DNA of 64,000 bases, taken from positions 69,492,205 to 69,556,204 of the forward strand of contig JAVHZZ010000002.1 in NCBI GenBank assembly GCA_036250195.1, written 5' to 3'. Shown here piece by piece: positions 32,309 through 44,614 of this stretch; position 1 is the stretch's first letter, and every line of letters starts with the position of its first letter. This DNA is from Mixophyes australis (lineage: Eukaryota > Chordata > Amphibia > Anura > Limnodynastidae). Below the pieces are notes generated by a model. The model was given only the letters and a program-made list of their open reading frames with translations, was not told the DNA's origin and did not search any database. Position numbers and translations under genes: made by a program.

Positions 32309-33152
32309 CAGGCCCGGCGCTCCCATTAGGCAACCTTAGGCAGTTGCCTAGAGCGCCGGGACCTACAGGGTGCCGCTGACTAGATTTTCTAATCTAGTCA
32401 GCGGCCTGGGAGAGAAATGCAGCAGCGGCAGGGTGCCGCCGCTGTTTTTCACTGTCTGCCCTCCTCTTCATTCAGATGCGCCCGGGCTGCCCGGTGCATC
32501 TCACACATGATCACTGACGTCAGTGACAGTCTCTACCCGGCGGTGCCTGTGTGCAGTATCACACTGTCTGTCAGTGACAGACAGTGGGAATAAAGTTCCT
32601 TCCCAACGTCCCCCTCCCCTCCCAGCATGCACCGCTCTGCTCGGCTGCTCCACCCCTCTCCTTTTGGTATGATTCTTTTTTTAAAAAAAAAAAAAAGGGG
32701 TACCCAAAGGCCAATCCATAGAGTGTGGAGGGAAAAAAATGTTGGGGGTGGGATTTGATTATTATTGTGCACTTTATGCTCTATCTTAGATTTAAAAACT
32801 ATGGTGGATAAAATAATTATTTTATTGCACCTAATGCTCTATATTTGACTTGCTGCAAGTCAAAAATAGAGCATGACGTGTGTGTCAATAAAATAATTAT
32901 TTTATCCACCATAGTTTTTAAATCAAAGAGCATGAAGTGCCAAATAATAGTAATTTTTCTCCCACATAGCTTGAAAATCAAATATAGAGCATGAGGTGGC
33001 AAATAGTAATTTTTCTATGGTATAAAAATGACTATTTGCCACGTCATACTCTATATTTGATTTGCAAACTATGCAAATTTTTGTGTGAGAACCTGGGGGG
33101 GCGGTAGGCTGAAAGCTTGCCTAGGATGCCTACCGACCTTGCACCAGCCCTG
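32309..33152. mobile_element. hAT MITE, 844 bp, long member of the CAGGCCCGGC family
   Basis: Ends CAGGCCCGGCGCTCCCATT and CCTTGCACCAGCCCTG; the exact 8-bp duplication AGGAGGAG lies at 32301-32308 and 33153-33160. The left 90 bases match 24170-24260 closely. The middle holds a hairpin (CTGACTAGATT pairing with AATCTAGTCAG near 32375-32400) and an extra AT-rich region with repeated inverted units (ATAATTATTTTAT...CCACCATAGTTTTTAAAT and ATGCTCTATATTTGA, 32790-33070). Confidence 0.92.
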
Positions 33153-33160
33153 AGGAGGAG

Positions 33161-33419
33161 TATGGAAAGGTCTATTGCAACCATAGTCGTGTTAACCCTT
33201 TAAGAGTCTGCTGGAAGAGAGGAGCTGTACATATTTACTTTACATGTTCATTTTGCAACTCAAGTATCGTGCTGGATGGTAGACAAGTGTAAATAAATAG
33301 TTCTATTTTATGATAGAGTTAGCCTGGCTCCCAACTTATTTTGATGTTTGTTGCACTGCCCCAACATGCTACAACAACTATGCACACATCTTTAAAGAGA
33401 CATTGCTGTAAAACTGCAC
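33161..33419. other. Short unassigned spacer between two hAT MITEs
   Basis: Nothing recognised. Confidence 0.4.
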
Positions 33420-33427
33420 GTGCCGGG

Positions 33428-33723
33428 CAGGGCCATCTTAACAACATTATGGGCCCCTGGGCAAAGCAGTGCACCGGGGCCCCTACATACATACATACAT
33501 ATATAGAGATACAGATATAGATATAGTGATACAGATATAGATATAGATATATAGAGATAGAGATAGATAGATGTACTTGCTCAGTGACCCTTGAAGGTTT
33601 CTTTTGCAGGTTTTTTCTTTTGCAGGATTATTTATTCTAATTAAGAGCCGTGCCTATGGGGCCCCCTTCCCCGTGGGGCCCCCAGGCACCTGCCCATCGT
33701 GCTCAATGGAAGAGATGGCCCTG
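33428..33723. mobile_element. hAT MITE, 296 bp, with CATA/GATA microsatellite
   Basis: Ends CAGGGCCATCTTAACAAC and GGAAGAGATGGCCCTG; the exact 8-bp duplication GTGCCGGG lies at 33420-33427 and 33724-33731. The interior has a (CATA)n then (GATA)n tract at 33483-33572 and inverted GGGGCCCC-like segments near each end. It sits only 131 bases from the PSI exon. Confidence 0.92.
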
Positions 33724-33854
33724 GTGCCGGGACCCTCTTTTCATGTATGCCCACACTAAGAGAGAGGAAAGTGCACCTCCTCACCTGCGCTATCTACCCA
33801 TGCACCCCAAGGTCATACATATATCATTCATTTGATTGATTTTGAAATACTAAC

Positions 33855-33928
33855 CTTAGCAGAGCACCATACACAGCTGGGATGGGACTTGATGCACTCT
33901 GAGCAGGATAATGTGTGTTTACAGTTAT
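33855..33928 (-). CDS. ITGB7: Integrin beta-7-like exon: PSI domain core
   Basis: 74-bp exon between acceptor GTTGCAG and donor GTTAGT. With the split first codon it encodes DNCKHTLSCSECIKSHP then SCVWCSAK: the Cys-rich PSI (plexin-semaphorin-integrin) knot with the pattern C-x4-C-x2-C-x6-C-x2-C. The segment C-x2-C-I-x-SHPSC-x-WC is very close to beta-7 subunits and less close to beta-1 or beta-2. PSI is disulfide-linked to the membrane-proximal stalk in the family. The exon enters at phase 1 from the signal-peptide exon and leaves at phase 0 into the NFT-starting exon, as required. It was missed by simple ORF scanning because it is only 24 codons. Confidence 0.88.
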
Positions 33929-34259
33929 CTGCAACATGATAAGAAACCAGGTTATATCAGTCACCACATATTACATTTTTCTATATGTCATCATCCTCCT
34001 ACATATGTTTTGCCCAGACATCCAACCATTTATGTTTGTATAGAAAAAAGATTCAATCATTTAGCTTAGTCATTCTAAACATGTCTTTCTTTGATGTATT
34101 TTTTCAAACACTACTAAGCTAAGTAGGGGTGTGGGCAGAATTGGCATGTGAGCAGACACATTTGAAAGGACCTCTGACCTTAATTCTGTAAAGACACATA
34201 GGAGCAGAGCAATTAGAACTGAGGGATGGAATATACCCGGGGGAGGTTTGTGTGCATAA

Positions 34260-35395
34260 CTAGCCTGAACCTCACTAAGGGATAACAAAACAAGGGAGTT
34301 CAGGTATGCCCAATGTGAGTGTCATGAGGGGCAGGCTTAAGGGAAAGGCTATAAAATGCTGGGGAGGAGACATCTAGCTCTCTTGGATCCAGGTAAAGCT
34401 GTGGCTCAGTACTCTGGACCATGCTGTCTCTGTTTTTCATTGTTTCTATTCAGCTTTTTGTTCTCATTGTGTTTATCTCTCTCTTCTGCTGCTCACCCCT
34501 TGTGTTTTTTGCTCTACTACTGTTTGCCTGTGTTGTTTGCTGTGACTGCGTTTGCTGCTGTTTTCATTGCTCTTTCTGGATTGACACATGACTTTGTTGT
34601 TTGCTGCTCTTGGGTGAAGGGGTGCAAAAGGGTTTTTCTGGATTTTTCCTCTAAAGTGGGCCTGATTGGCTGTTGACACCTCAGGGATTTTATGGTTTTA
34701 ACCTTTGCCTGTGTTGCCTGTCTTTCCTTCCTTTCCTCCTCTCCCTTTTCTATCGCTTTGGATTCTTCCCATTACCCTGCCTCCATTCCCTGTCGGATTG
34801 CGGTGATCCTGTATTAATGTGGGTAGTTTAACGAGGATTGTGTTTGCTGCCTTACAGTACTTGGAACTCCGCTGAAGATCTGGATTGTTGGACGCTACTT
34901 TGTGCATTGGGCGCATTGCACCGGGAAACTTGTGATACCTCTGCATTTCCGTGACCTGTGAATGTGTCTTAGTTTGGTGGCCCAGGTTTAGAGGGCTCCT
35001 GTCCAGGTAAATTGCCATGCATGGGGTGTCCTGTATCTTGGGTTTCCACCTTGGGAGGAATGATTTTGGCCAAGCCAAACTGGTGGAGTTGATCCGGAGC
35101 ATTCAGTCCAAACTAGCCTGGGTTCATGTCCTAGTTTGCACCTGTGCTGGTCCGATATAATGCCCTGAAAGGTGTGGCGGTCCTTGCCTGATGACTGGAT
35201 ACTTGACCATTCCTGCAGGAAAGTTAATTCGGTGGTGGCCCGGTTTCTCCGGTCGGCGGGTGATATACGGTTTGGGCATCACTGCATTAGATTTCAGAAC
35301 ATTGGTCTCTACAGGCCAGACAGGGTGCATTTGATGCAGGAAGGTTTGGGTTTCCTTATTGGGGAGATATATGGCGCTTTAGTTTAGGTTGTTAG
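34260..35395 (+). mobile_element. Retroelement remnant with SGNH-hydrolase-like end
   Basis: The left part has a TATA-like GGCTATAAAATGCTGG near 34346 and a long pyrimidine-rich stretch (34430-34760), LTR-like in character. The right part, 35090-35390, encodes in broken frames SIQSKLAWVHVL, RRKVN-like CRKVNSVVARFLRSAGD, then IRFQNIGLYRPDRVHLMQEG and LGFLIGEIYGAL. The D-x-x-H of PDRVHL fits the catalytic block V of SGNH hydrolases. Similar hydrolase-like segments occur in Ngaro/DIRS-related retrotransposons of frogs and fish. The element class is therefore inferred from this domain. Confidence 0.5.
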
Positions 35396-35405
35396 TGTGT
35401 AGTAT

Positions 35406-35559
35406 GGCAGTAGTGTCCGACATCAGTGCGCCCTCAATTCATTTTTATTTAAAGTGGCAATGTCGGGACCACGCAGGTTAACTGTTAAGAGAGGGGTCCC
35501 GAAATTGCCGCTTTAAATAAAAATTCATTGAGGGCGCACTGACGTCAGACACTACTGCC
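35406..35559. mobile_element. Foldback element, 154 bp, long hairpin
   Basis: Left arm GGCAGTAGTGTCCGACATCA, GTGCGCCCTCAATTCATTTT and on pairs with the right end AAAATTCATTGAGGGCGCAC...TACTGCC over about 63 bases, leaving a loop of roughly 25 bases around GTTAACTGTTAAG. Only a handful of mismatches between arms. It directly follows the SGNH-type remnant. No target duplication was found, so it could be internal to a larger element reaching to about 35810 (a second pair, GCTTTTTCATGCG/TGTATGAAAAACTAG, lies at 35767-35806). Confidence 0.65.
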
Positions 35560-38339
35560 GGACACCTGTGCATTCGGAAGAAGCTGCTGTCAGTGTTTTG
35601 CTAGGATCGGATATGTGGACAGTCACTGATTAGGTAAGTCTGTGTATATTCTTGTCGTTTTCTTCTCAAATCGGTTTTCTTTTGTAGGTGTCCTCAGCGT
35701 CGGATTTATCAGCATCGGCGAAGAGACTACCACCGATTGAGTGGAATGAAGATAACAAATCCTAGCTTTTTCATGCGTAAAGCATAATTATGTATGAAAA
35801 ACTAGGTATTGAATTGCACCCCAAGTGCCACTAGGTAAAAAAGTAAATACTTAAAGCACTGTGCATAGTGTACTACCTGGATAGCACCCCAGTGAATAGT
35901 AGCAAATGTTCAGGGCTGGGTCAAGGGCAAGAAAGTTGAAGCCATTGCTTTAGGTCCCTGGATATGAAGGGATCCACGTTACAAATCAGAGGGTTAAAAC
36001 TTGTATTCTATGTGAGATCAAAAAGTTATCAGCGTTATTTAGAAATCATTCTCACCCACATTAGCAAAAGTTTGAACCATGGCAAGACACTACATGGAAG
36101 TTTCAGCATCAAGATTCCAAATAAAGAGCAACTCATTTTAGAGTGTATTTGCTCACATGTATTATTGTTTAAGACATACTGCCCAGTATTCAATAGTCTT
36201 TAACACCTAATGCTTTATAAGCTAATCATTGGACATATTTGTTATACATAAGACACATAGGAAATGCAGACACACAGAATATTAATATGTGAAATAGGAC
36301 AGTTTGTACTATTTGCTTATGCAGGTCCCTGTGTGAATAATCACCATGCAAACATTCTGTGCAGTGATTGCAGAATTGCAGGTCCAGATGGAAATGTGCA
36401 TTTTGGAAAAAGTAAAACATCACTTAAAGGTCCTGTCTTCTTTTTGATCATCCCTTTAGTTTTTAGTAGTTACAGCTTTTAAATTTTTCTCCTAAGATAC
36501 TGGTTGTTTTAGCCTCATAAAACTCAGAGTCAGGAGACATTGAGACGTATTTGCATATGTCACTATTGCATATTTCAATGTTCTTAGTACACTGGTATTT
36601 CTGTGCATGAAATGTACTTTTCCATATATAATGCATTTGGTTGCTGATAAATGCGTCTTGTTAAAGCGATAGGCAGCTGTCCGATCACCACCTCCAAGCA
36701 CGTGTAAAGTTCAGTATATATTTTGCAGGTGAAAAGACGTTCAGGTAAACCTGGAATACCTCTCCTAAATGTCAGCTCTCTATCCCTTGAAACTCAATCC
36801 AAGTCTCAAGATGAATGTACCTTATTGGAGCGTGTGTCAACAGGCAGTTGTAGAAGTAGCAGCCCAGTGATCGTGTGCCAAGAAATCACTATTTGTTGTG
36901 ACAACACTCATGTTGACTCATTCTTCTTCCACATGTGTTTCACTTGTTGTCACTTCTCACCAGCAAAATAGTTTTGCAAAAAATACCTTTCACAATAAGT
37001 TGTCAGACCGGAATCTGTACTTAACTTCCCTCATTTGTGAAATATAAAATGTCAGATGCTGTATCACATAGGTACTTGCACTGCAAAGCTGTCCGATGGT
37101 CCTAAAATTAGGCAACTGTCCCTAATTTCCAGGTACAGTCACAGGTTTTAATAATACTTGCCTATTTTCCCAGATTTCAGGGAGTCCTCCCAGACTCCCA
37201 GAAGAGAAGGCAAACCTTCCGGACCCTGTAAAATGCCGAAATTCACAGCATTGAATAGTGGGGGGTGGGGCTTAATCACGTTATTAAGTTTTTTATTCAC
37301 CAGTTTGAGATGGTCACCGATATAAATAGCATCAGGAGGACTAATAGAAATCTACAGAGATTTAAAGATAGGGTGGTGGGAAAAATGGCTCATGGAGCAG
37401 CCTCCGATGAGGGTAACAGTGGGGAATATTTTCACCCTACTCAGCACTGCACATTTAAAATGGTTTAAAATATTAAAAATACAATTATCTCTTAATATTT
37501 ATATTAGATACATACAGAGAACACAGCTAGTTCATAATTGCATGGTTCAGAAAGTCCAAATTCAGAGTAACAACAATAAGATAATCTTTCACTGCTGCTG
37601 ATAGTTCGCGTGGGTGACTCCTTTGTGCTGCGCTATGCAATGGATGTTGGGTGTGATGACGTCACCCCCGACATTCACTGCGAGCGCCACACGGAGGAGG
37701 AGACCAGGGAGAGAGCCGGAGCGCCAGCTGACGTGACCGCAAGGTAAGTATTTTCTTTTTTTTTTTTTTGCAGGATTTTTTTTTTCAGCGCTGCCCCCTT
37801 GCCACAACCAAAACTCCTGCTGGGCCACATTTACAGGCATGCTGGGCCGCGGGTTGGACAACCATGGCCTAAAGTGTCCCTTGTAGAATGCCCCTTTGGG
37901 TTTTGTTTCACTTGGAATTTAAACTCCACTACAGATTAGAATGAATTGACCGTCATTTTCCCAGCTCTATTAATAGACTGCAAAGTGCTGACTTATCAAA
38001 GGGTAAAAATCCCTATTGCCAATAAAAATAGGTGTTTTAATCGGTGAAAGAGCTTTTTATTGCTTAGCCCTATAAATCAAAGTGCTACCGCTGGAGATGT
38101 CAGGCACGGGGAGTCCTATGTAACGAATATCGCGGCTGTACTTGTACTGCCACAATACTTCATTATCGCCCAGCTGCATCCGTGTGATTTTTTGGATACA
38201 TTTCAGTGATGAGACTTTTATTTCCGCTATAAGGGGCAATAAAAAGTCCTCTTTATTACCGAATCGTTCCGCAAAGTTAGAAATACATTGTAGAATGGTC
38301 ATTCCATTGTAGAGCGAAGCAAAAGCAGTACTGGAAGCT
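35560..38339. other. Unassigned intron with scattered short repeats
   Basis: No exon found. 37153-37300 is a member of the CATACTTGCC family. 37605-37865 is GC-rich and ends GCGGGTTGGACAACCATGG, a phrase typical of a hAT-type MITE end, with an internal poly-T tract, but the left end is not clear. The 82-codon frame at 36723-36971 has no recognisable domain. Confidence 0.4.
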
Positions 38340-38555
38340 TGTATGCCTTTGTCTTACCCAGCATGCTACTAAAACGTTTATCCATTCTCTTATTATCTCC
38401 CATCCTGACTGCTGCTTCCTCCTCTCTGGCATTCCCCTCGCCCATCTATTCCCACTTCAATCCAACCTAAATGTCACAGCAAGACTGATCTTCCTCTCTT
38501 ACCGCTCCACATCTGCTGCATCGCTTTGCAAATCCGCACACTGACTCCTATACTA
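38340..38555 (+). mobile_element. L2-type LINE fragment
   Basis: Pyrimidine-rich stretch that reads ARLIFLSYRSTSAASLC in one frame, the short conserved phrase near the end of L2 ORF2 (LIFLS-R-TSA). About 200 bp, no tail visible. Followed by a decayed CATACTTGCC-type repeat (38555-38660). Confidence 0.5.
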
Positions 38556-38660
38556 GGAAGTGAGCAGGATGCAGGAGAATAACCTGCTCTACCAGGAGTC
38601 TGGGAGACCTACCCGGAATTCAGGAGTCTCTTGGAAATTTCGGGAGAATGGGCAAGTAGG

Positions 38661-39454
38661 GGCGCCTACGATAACAATAATAATACTAATTGCTACAACT
38701 TGCACTGCTGTAAATGGTTACGCTGCAGAGTGTGATTCGCATGCATTTTCCTGTAACTTTGTTCATCCCTACTATGAAATAATCACAGTGCAGCCATGCA
38801 GAACGTTCATATGTGAATATCTGGATTACCATAGCTGATCTGGTAACCCTGGATAAGCAGAACTGAAACACTTCACTTTCACTTTCAATGTCTCATTCTC
38901 TTACGTGCCGTGGTGCCTTGGCTCACTCAGTCTTTCACATTACTATGACTCGCTTCTGTGGTTTAAGTACAACAAAGAATATAAAGTATTTCCCCTTTTT
39001 ATACAGTGGAAACATCTATTTTATAATCATAACTGGTAAGAAACTAACACATTCTTTACTGTTTGAAGTAAAATCATATTTTCCCACAGACTTACAAACC
39101 ATACAAGTGCTGATGCTGAGTTAGTGTGAAACAGACCTGCACGGAGATGCAAATATACTGGTCAGTAGTCAGTCATATCAAGTGCGGGTGCTTCAGGGCT
39201 GGTGCACGTACACATACTGGTGATGACAGCTGCCAACGCTACCTACCCGCTTCTGATTGGCTGATTGCAGCAGCCATGGGTATGCCAGCATTTATAGTTC
39301 TATAGAACACCAGCATACCCAAGTTTACGGATTCACCTTTGAAGCTTTCTTCATTGCTCGTGCCTATAGTATGGAATTTTGTGGGAATATTTTAGAATTT
39401 AGATTTTACTTCTTTCATTTGTACATGAGAAGGATTGTATCTACTGTATCATCA
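38661..39454. other. Unassigned intron
   Basis: No coding or repeat structure identified. Confidence 0.4.
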
Positions 39455-39585
39455 TCATGATCAACATTTATTTATATAGCGTCAGCAGATTCCATAGCGC
39501 TTTTCAATTGGGAACAAACAATAATAAAATATTTCTGGGTAATAAATACATACAGAGAGGTAAGAGATCATAAATTTAATAGCGA
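39455..39585 (-). mobile_element. L2 3' tail fragment
   Basis: On the minus strand it reads TACCTCTCTGTATGTATT, TTGTTTGTTCCCAATTG, then GCTATATAAATAAATGTTG and ATGATGATG. It aligns with the tail of the L2 copy at 5900-6033. Extreme 5' truncation is typical of LINE retrotransposition. Confidence 0.7.
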
Positions 39586-42149
39586 ATGTGTTTTTTTGCT
39601 ATGCAAAAACATTTAAAAAACGTATTTTTTTGTGCTTATGACCTTGTTGGGTGTACGTATATTTGGGTGTAAGTAGGTCTGACATATACCTGGCTCCTTT
39701 TTCTACTGTTGCAGAGCTGGAACATCTTCAGATGCCTTTGTATAAGTAAATAAATATACTATTTTTATGTCCGTCTTTTTAGTGCTTACTCTTTGGGTCT
39801 TGGGATACATATGCATCCAACTCAGCATAAGCCTATAGTGAGCAACATATTTTTTTTCTATTTTAAATGGAAAGCTTTCCTGGAAAATTAAAATTAAAAT
39901 GTTATTGAATATGTGCAAGCTTTTAATTATTAATGACCAACAAAGGTCAACTCCACTAAATATACAGTGCATCTAAAGGTCCCACCCACACACACAAACA
40001 TCCCACTCCCAGCCACCACAATGCTCCAATAGCTTTCTGCTCTACGAGGAGTTTCCAATCTGTTGGACTAGGTCAGTAATTATTACACCTGTACAGTAAT
40101 TTACAAAGCATGGCTTGTTTGGAGTCAAGAATGTCTGATCTATACATTACAATACAGTGCAAAGGGCAACTTCCACTCCAGTCATTCCCTTACCCCGGAT
40201 TGTGGAAAGGATGGAGGGTGGTCCCATTTCACTCCAACAGCTAACTATATACAGCCACTTTTTAGCCCTGCAGACCACAACTGTTATAGTCATAGGGAGA
40301 AAATAAAGAATTTTTTTCCTCCTCTGCATAATTACGTGGAGGTGGCCATTCAGTCAGGTGCACTATGTGTTCTCTATGGCTGGAGGATTGAGGTCTCTGG
40401 GAGCTGTGAAGCATTGGATAGATAAAAAGCTGGGGGTACAAAGTGAGGGACCTACACCTTTCTATTCCTTTCCTAGTGGATATAGTGTTGAATAGGTTGC
40501 ATATGCAATGAAGGTATTTGGAGGGTAGGAGAGGACGGTATGGAGCATTCTAACCTCGTGACATGGCCGTGCCCCTGTCCCAATGCCGGAGTCACAAATA
40601 TTGGGAGGTATGCTTAAGTATTGTCTGCATTAAACAGTAATAACAATTAAAACCGAACTACTGGACACATTACATTTTGACAGAAGTGTAACCCTTCCCA
40701 ATATTGAACAGGGAGTGTAATGACTCTTCGCTAAATGGGGCCCATATATCGAATCAATATCCCCCGATCTGAGAAATAGCATCAAGAAACTTTTTGACAA
40801 CTACACCGAGAGTTTGGGAAGGTACAGACCGTTATGACCTAATAGGGCCTCCGCAACTACACACTCAACCAACCAACTTTAAAGTATACCTGAAATTGAA
40901 GGCTGGATAGGCTGAAAGTGACTATCGCCTTCGCCCTCCCCCTTGCCGTGACTACTCCGTAAAGAGATCTGGGGACTTACCTGCCCTAGCTGACGGGATG
41001 TGGTGTGCTCAGCTGGACTAGCATACCTCAGCCTTCATCACCTATAGATAATCGGGGCTGTTACTGGAAGTTTGTTCGTTCGTTTATTTGATTATTTTTA
41101 TTGTTTTGTTTTCCAACCAAAAAGACCTTACCTTCAATCGCTCGGACAATTAATGCGTACACACTAGTCACGTTTTAGATGATTAGCGAATGACTGACCG
41201 TCCGGGCAGCGACTTTTCACCATATTGTCGTAAGCAAAGATTAAAATTTTGTACACACTGAAATGACTTATGAGGTCCATGTAACGATATCCCCCAAAAA
41301 TGTAAATAAAGGGCAGAGCATGTTCAGTAGTAACCTCCCCAAACCTCATAAAAAAAGGTATCACGTTTTCTTCATACATTCGTTAGCACGTGTACAGTGT
41401 ACGCTTGTTCACAATCACACATCAACAATTTTTTTTTACAAACATAAGCAATACACATATGAATAAAACGTTGTTTTTTTTTTATAACACTATACTGACA
41501 AAGTTTTATAATTAGACTGTCAGACATATGCTGTACGCATTAATGCAATAGACACCACATGGGACTGGTATAGGCATCAGGAATTAACATGCACATTAAT
41601 TAATTTCTGACCAGTTAACCCACGCCTACTACAATATTTATTTGAACAATCAACAATGTTTTCAAAGTTTAGGTAAACAGAAATCCTCCATGTGTCTATC
41701 ATCACCCACAACATCATCAGTGTCCAATTCACCATGAGCACATATGCAGATTAATGGTTGTATGTATTTGTGAATTCTACATTCAGTGGGCTGTAGTATA
41801 TTGCTTTTATCATATTAAAACAAATAGAAAACTTTATAAGGATTAAATATATTCCAATAATCTAGAACATTGGATACTGCGGTATTTGATTAAACCTTTT
41901 TATAACATATGAAATCAGCTATCTTTATAAGGCTCAAGAATAGTCCTAATAATCTGTAACCACACCTACTGCAATATTTATTTAAGTGAAAAAAGAGCTA
42001 GCTGAAGGACAGATCTAAGGTACTTAAAAAAATATTGTTGTGACTCGTATAAATGGTGAGATTCTTACCTGTACAATGTATTAGGTACACAACCATCTAG
42101 CAGTTATTTATAAGCCTTTTTAGGCATTGTAACTACATGGATGCACATG
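39586..42149. other. Unassigned intron
   Basis: No exon seen. 40560-40620 is a scrap of the CATACTTGCC family. 41120-41440 has GCGTACACACTAG near one end and GCACGTGTACAGTGTACGC near the other, which hints at a short inverted-repeat element without proven ends. Confidence 0.35.
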
Positions 42150-42595
42150 GGTTGCTAGGCTGGAGGGTCTCCCTCGAATCAGTTTACCTTGGTCCTGCCC
42201 TCTGATAGGTGCCTGCATATATAATGGTTGCTGTCACACATACTGTTCAGTTATAAGTTAAGTTGCCATTACCTGGGAGGTTGTACTATTGCATTTATCT
42301 GTGTACAAACATTACCTAAAACCCTGATTAATGTCCTCCAGCCCTGACTCTTCGCCCGACCTCACCTCTACCTGCTAATTCTCTACTGCGATTTCTGCTC
42401 TGCTTCCTGACCTCGATTTGTTTGACCTCTCTTAGTCTGCTGATTTTTTTTTTTACTGTCACTGCTGATCTGCTTCCTGACTCTGGATTGTTTAACTTTG
42501 CCTTCCTCCTCTATTGTCCAAACTCTTTACCTGAGAGATAAATAACAAACGTACTGGGGCAACAGAGTACAGGTGAGTATGATCAGTTTTAAGGG
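42150..42595 (+). mobile_element. Possible solo LTR remnant
   Basis: Has a TATA-like GCATATATAATGG near 42214 and then a pyrimidine-rich, repeated phrase (CTGCTTCCTGACCTCG and CTGCTTCCTGACTCTG, about 66 bases apart), ending near CAACAGAGTACAGG. This layout resembles Gypsy LTRs of frogs. No target duplication or partner LTR found, so the call is weak. Confidence 0.3.
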
Positions 42596-43181
42596 ATAAC
42601 GTCTGCATAGGTGACAGGCAGTGGCGGAACTACCGCCGTTGTGGGGTGTGTAGCAGTTATAGGGCCCATTGATGTTGGTAGATCCTAACACTATCAGTTC
42701 AGCGCAAGCACAGTGAAGCTAAAGCTTGGTGCTTAATGAATTCCTCATGTCCCAATGCCAAATATTGGCTTCCCTTGCCATATAGATGAATCCCAATTAT
42801 CCTCTTGCTGACCAACCTCCCCTCTATGAGATTCCTCTGCTGCTTGCCAGCTGCTGAAGGACATAGTAATCAAGGTGGGCAGTGTGTGTGCGCAGAGGCG
42901 GTCTGGGGGGAGGGGCTCATCCTCCACATCAAGTGTTGCAGCCCTTACTCATGAAAACCGAATGACAGGTGGGTGGGGTTCATGCGGTGCTCTTATAATT
43001 AACAAGTACCTAGTTTTTATTGAACCTTGCAAATTTCCTCTATTTCTTAATTCAGCTTCACATTTCTTCATAATGTTACAAAGAAAGCCTAATTATCAGA
43101 GACAGATGTAAATGATAGATGTCAATCGTATTCAAAGCAAGAACTTTCACACTGGTATCCCACGTGTTGCAGTATCCATCC

Positions 43182-43376
43182 CATACTTGCCTATTGTCCC
43201 GGAATCTGAGTGCAGTCGCTCCCTGGATCCTGGATGTAGGCAGGGCTTAATGACACAGACTGTCTAATTATGTCCCACCGCCACCATACAATGCTGCCAA
43301 TCATTACAGGTCACCACACCCCCTCCCACATTTGCCACCTGACCTTCCCTTTGGAAAGTAAAAGTGGGCAAGTATG
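43182..43376. mobile_element. Short element with inverted CATACTTGCC ends
   Basis: 195 bp from CATACTTGCC to GGCAAGTATG, an exact 10-base terminal inverted repeat. The middle includes CCGGAATCTGAGTGCAG and GGGCTTAATGACA. Other, more decayed members lie at 31941-32170, 37153-37300 and 38555-38660. Confidence 0.65.
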
Positions 43377-44298
43377 ATCCAGTCGCAACTGTCCGTTATC
43401 AGCAGTGATATCAACCTGGAACTCCAAGGGGAAATCTTAATAGCAAGAACAATAATAGACATACCAGTTAGTTGTATTATGTGAACCAGCCTTCTTTATC
43501 AATAAACTACAAACCAGACATGTAGAGGACCTTGTTATAATGCACATAACCCCAATTAAATCTGTTGTTTAAAACTTTTGGGGCACCACCTGAATATATA
43601 AATGTTCTCTCTCTCTTTTTTTTTAAAGATTCAGTAGTCTAAACTTCTCCAGTTCTTTTGCGCAAGTTTCAGGCTTTAAGGGTGTGGCAGGTACAAGATT
43701 TACAAGAAGAATAATCTTGTGTGTGTACATTTACTCTAACCACAAATAAAATGGGCTCATATAAATGATAACGTCACCCGAAAGAACCCAGGTGTTTGTG
43801 GTTTCCTTGATGTGCAGTAACAAGAAAAAAATCAAATTTATTTTGTATGCATAATTTCCTGTAGGTTTACATTTTCAATTTGCATATTTCTTTTTAAGTG
43901 TAACAATTTGCCCACAGGTAATGTAATAATTTGTCCAAGACCAAGATATGGGTCCAGAATATGGCTAATTGATTTTCCGGTTCTTCTCCTGATGTTACAC
44001 CGTTTCTGATTCTCAGGTCAGATGTAAATTATCCAAACTATAGTCTGATATCACTACAGCCATTATTGGGCGGATTTATTACATTAGAATGACACTTATC
44101 TCTGTGATAGAAAATGAATACACAATTTAATATTGTTTCACTGCCATGCATTGTGACAGTAATGTTATCCTTCCCTGCGTCCTCCTGTTTTGCACTTCAC
44201 AGGGTTCCGGCGCACACGTGGAATGGGAAGCCAGAACTGAGCCTCCAGTTCCACTTTTAATACAGAATAAAAGCTCTTTTGTTGCTATTGCTACAAAA

Positions 44299-44350
<52 letters not shown>
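44299..44350. repeat. (AT)n microsatellite
   Basis: About 26 AT units, 265 bases downstream (gene-wise) of the signal-peptide exon donor. Confidence 0.95.
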
Positions 44351-44352
<2 letters not shown>

Positions 44353-44614
44353 TTTCAAATTGACTCAACTGAAAAAAATGCATGTATTTAATTAGATTCT
44401 GGCCAAGTGCCAAATCTTATATAGATGTGAAGATATACAAATCTTTACACTTGTGATGTCACTGGTTCGTCATGAATTGATCGGCTATATACTCACGAAA
44501 AAAAGTTTCAGGGGGAGTAAGAAATTAAAACACTCGTACATATTCAGTAAAGAGTCTTTCCTTGGGCTTTAGTTCCTCATACAATACTAGTTCAGGTCAG
44601 TAGAAACATATTAC

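Larger units (their letters stand above)
42596..44614. other. Unassigned intron upstream of the PSI exon
   Basis: 42612-42680 starts CAGTGGCGGAACTACCGCC, a hAT-type MITE end, but the partner end is not evident. 44299-44350 is an (AT)n microsatellite. Otherwise nothing recognised apart from the short repeat at 43182-43376. Confidence 0.4.

Noticed and set aside
34356..34676. 106-codon plus frame, apparently membrane-like
   Set aside because: Pyrimidine-rich DNA gives Leu/Phe/Ser runs; better explained as LTR-like sequence of a retroelement remnant.
36723..36971. 82-codon plus frame as a possible exon
   Set aside because: No domain, wrong strand for the integrin gene and no supporting splice signals.
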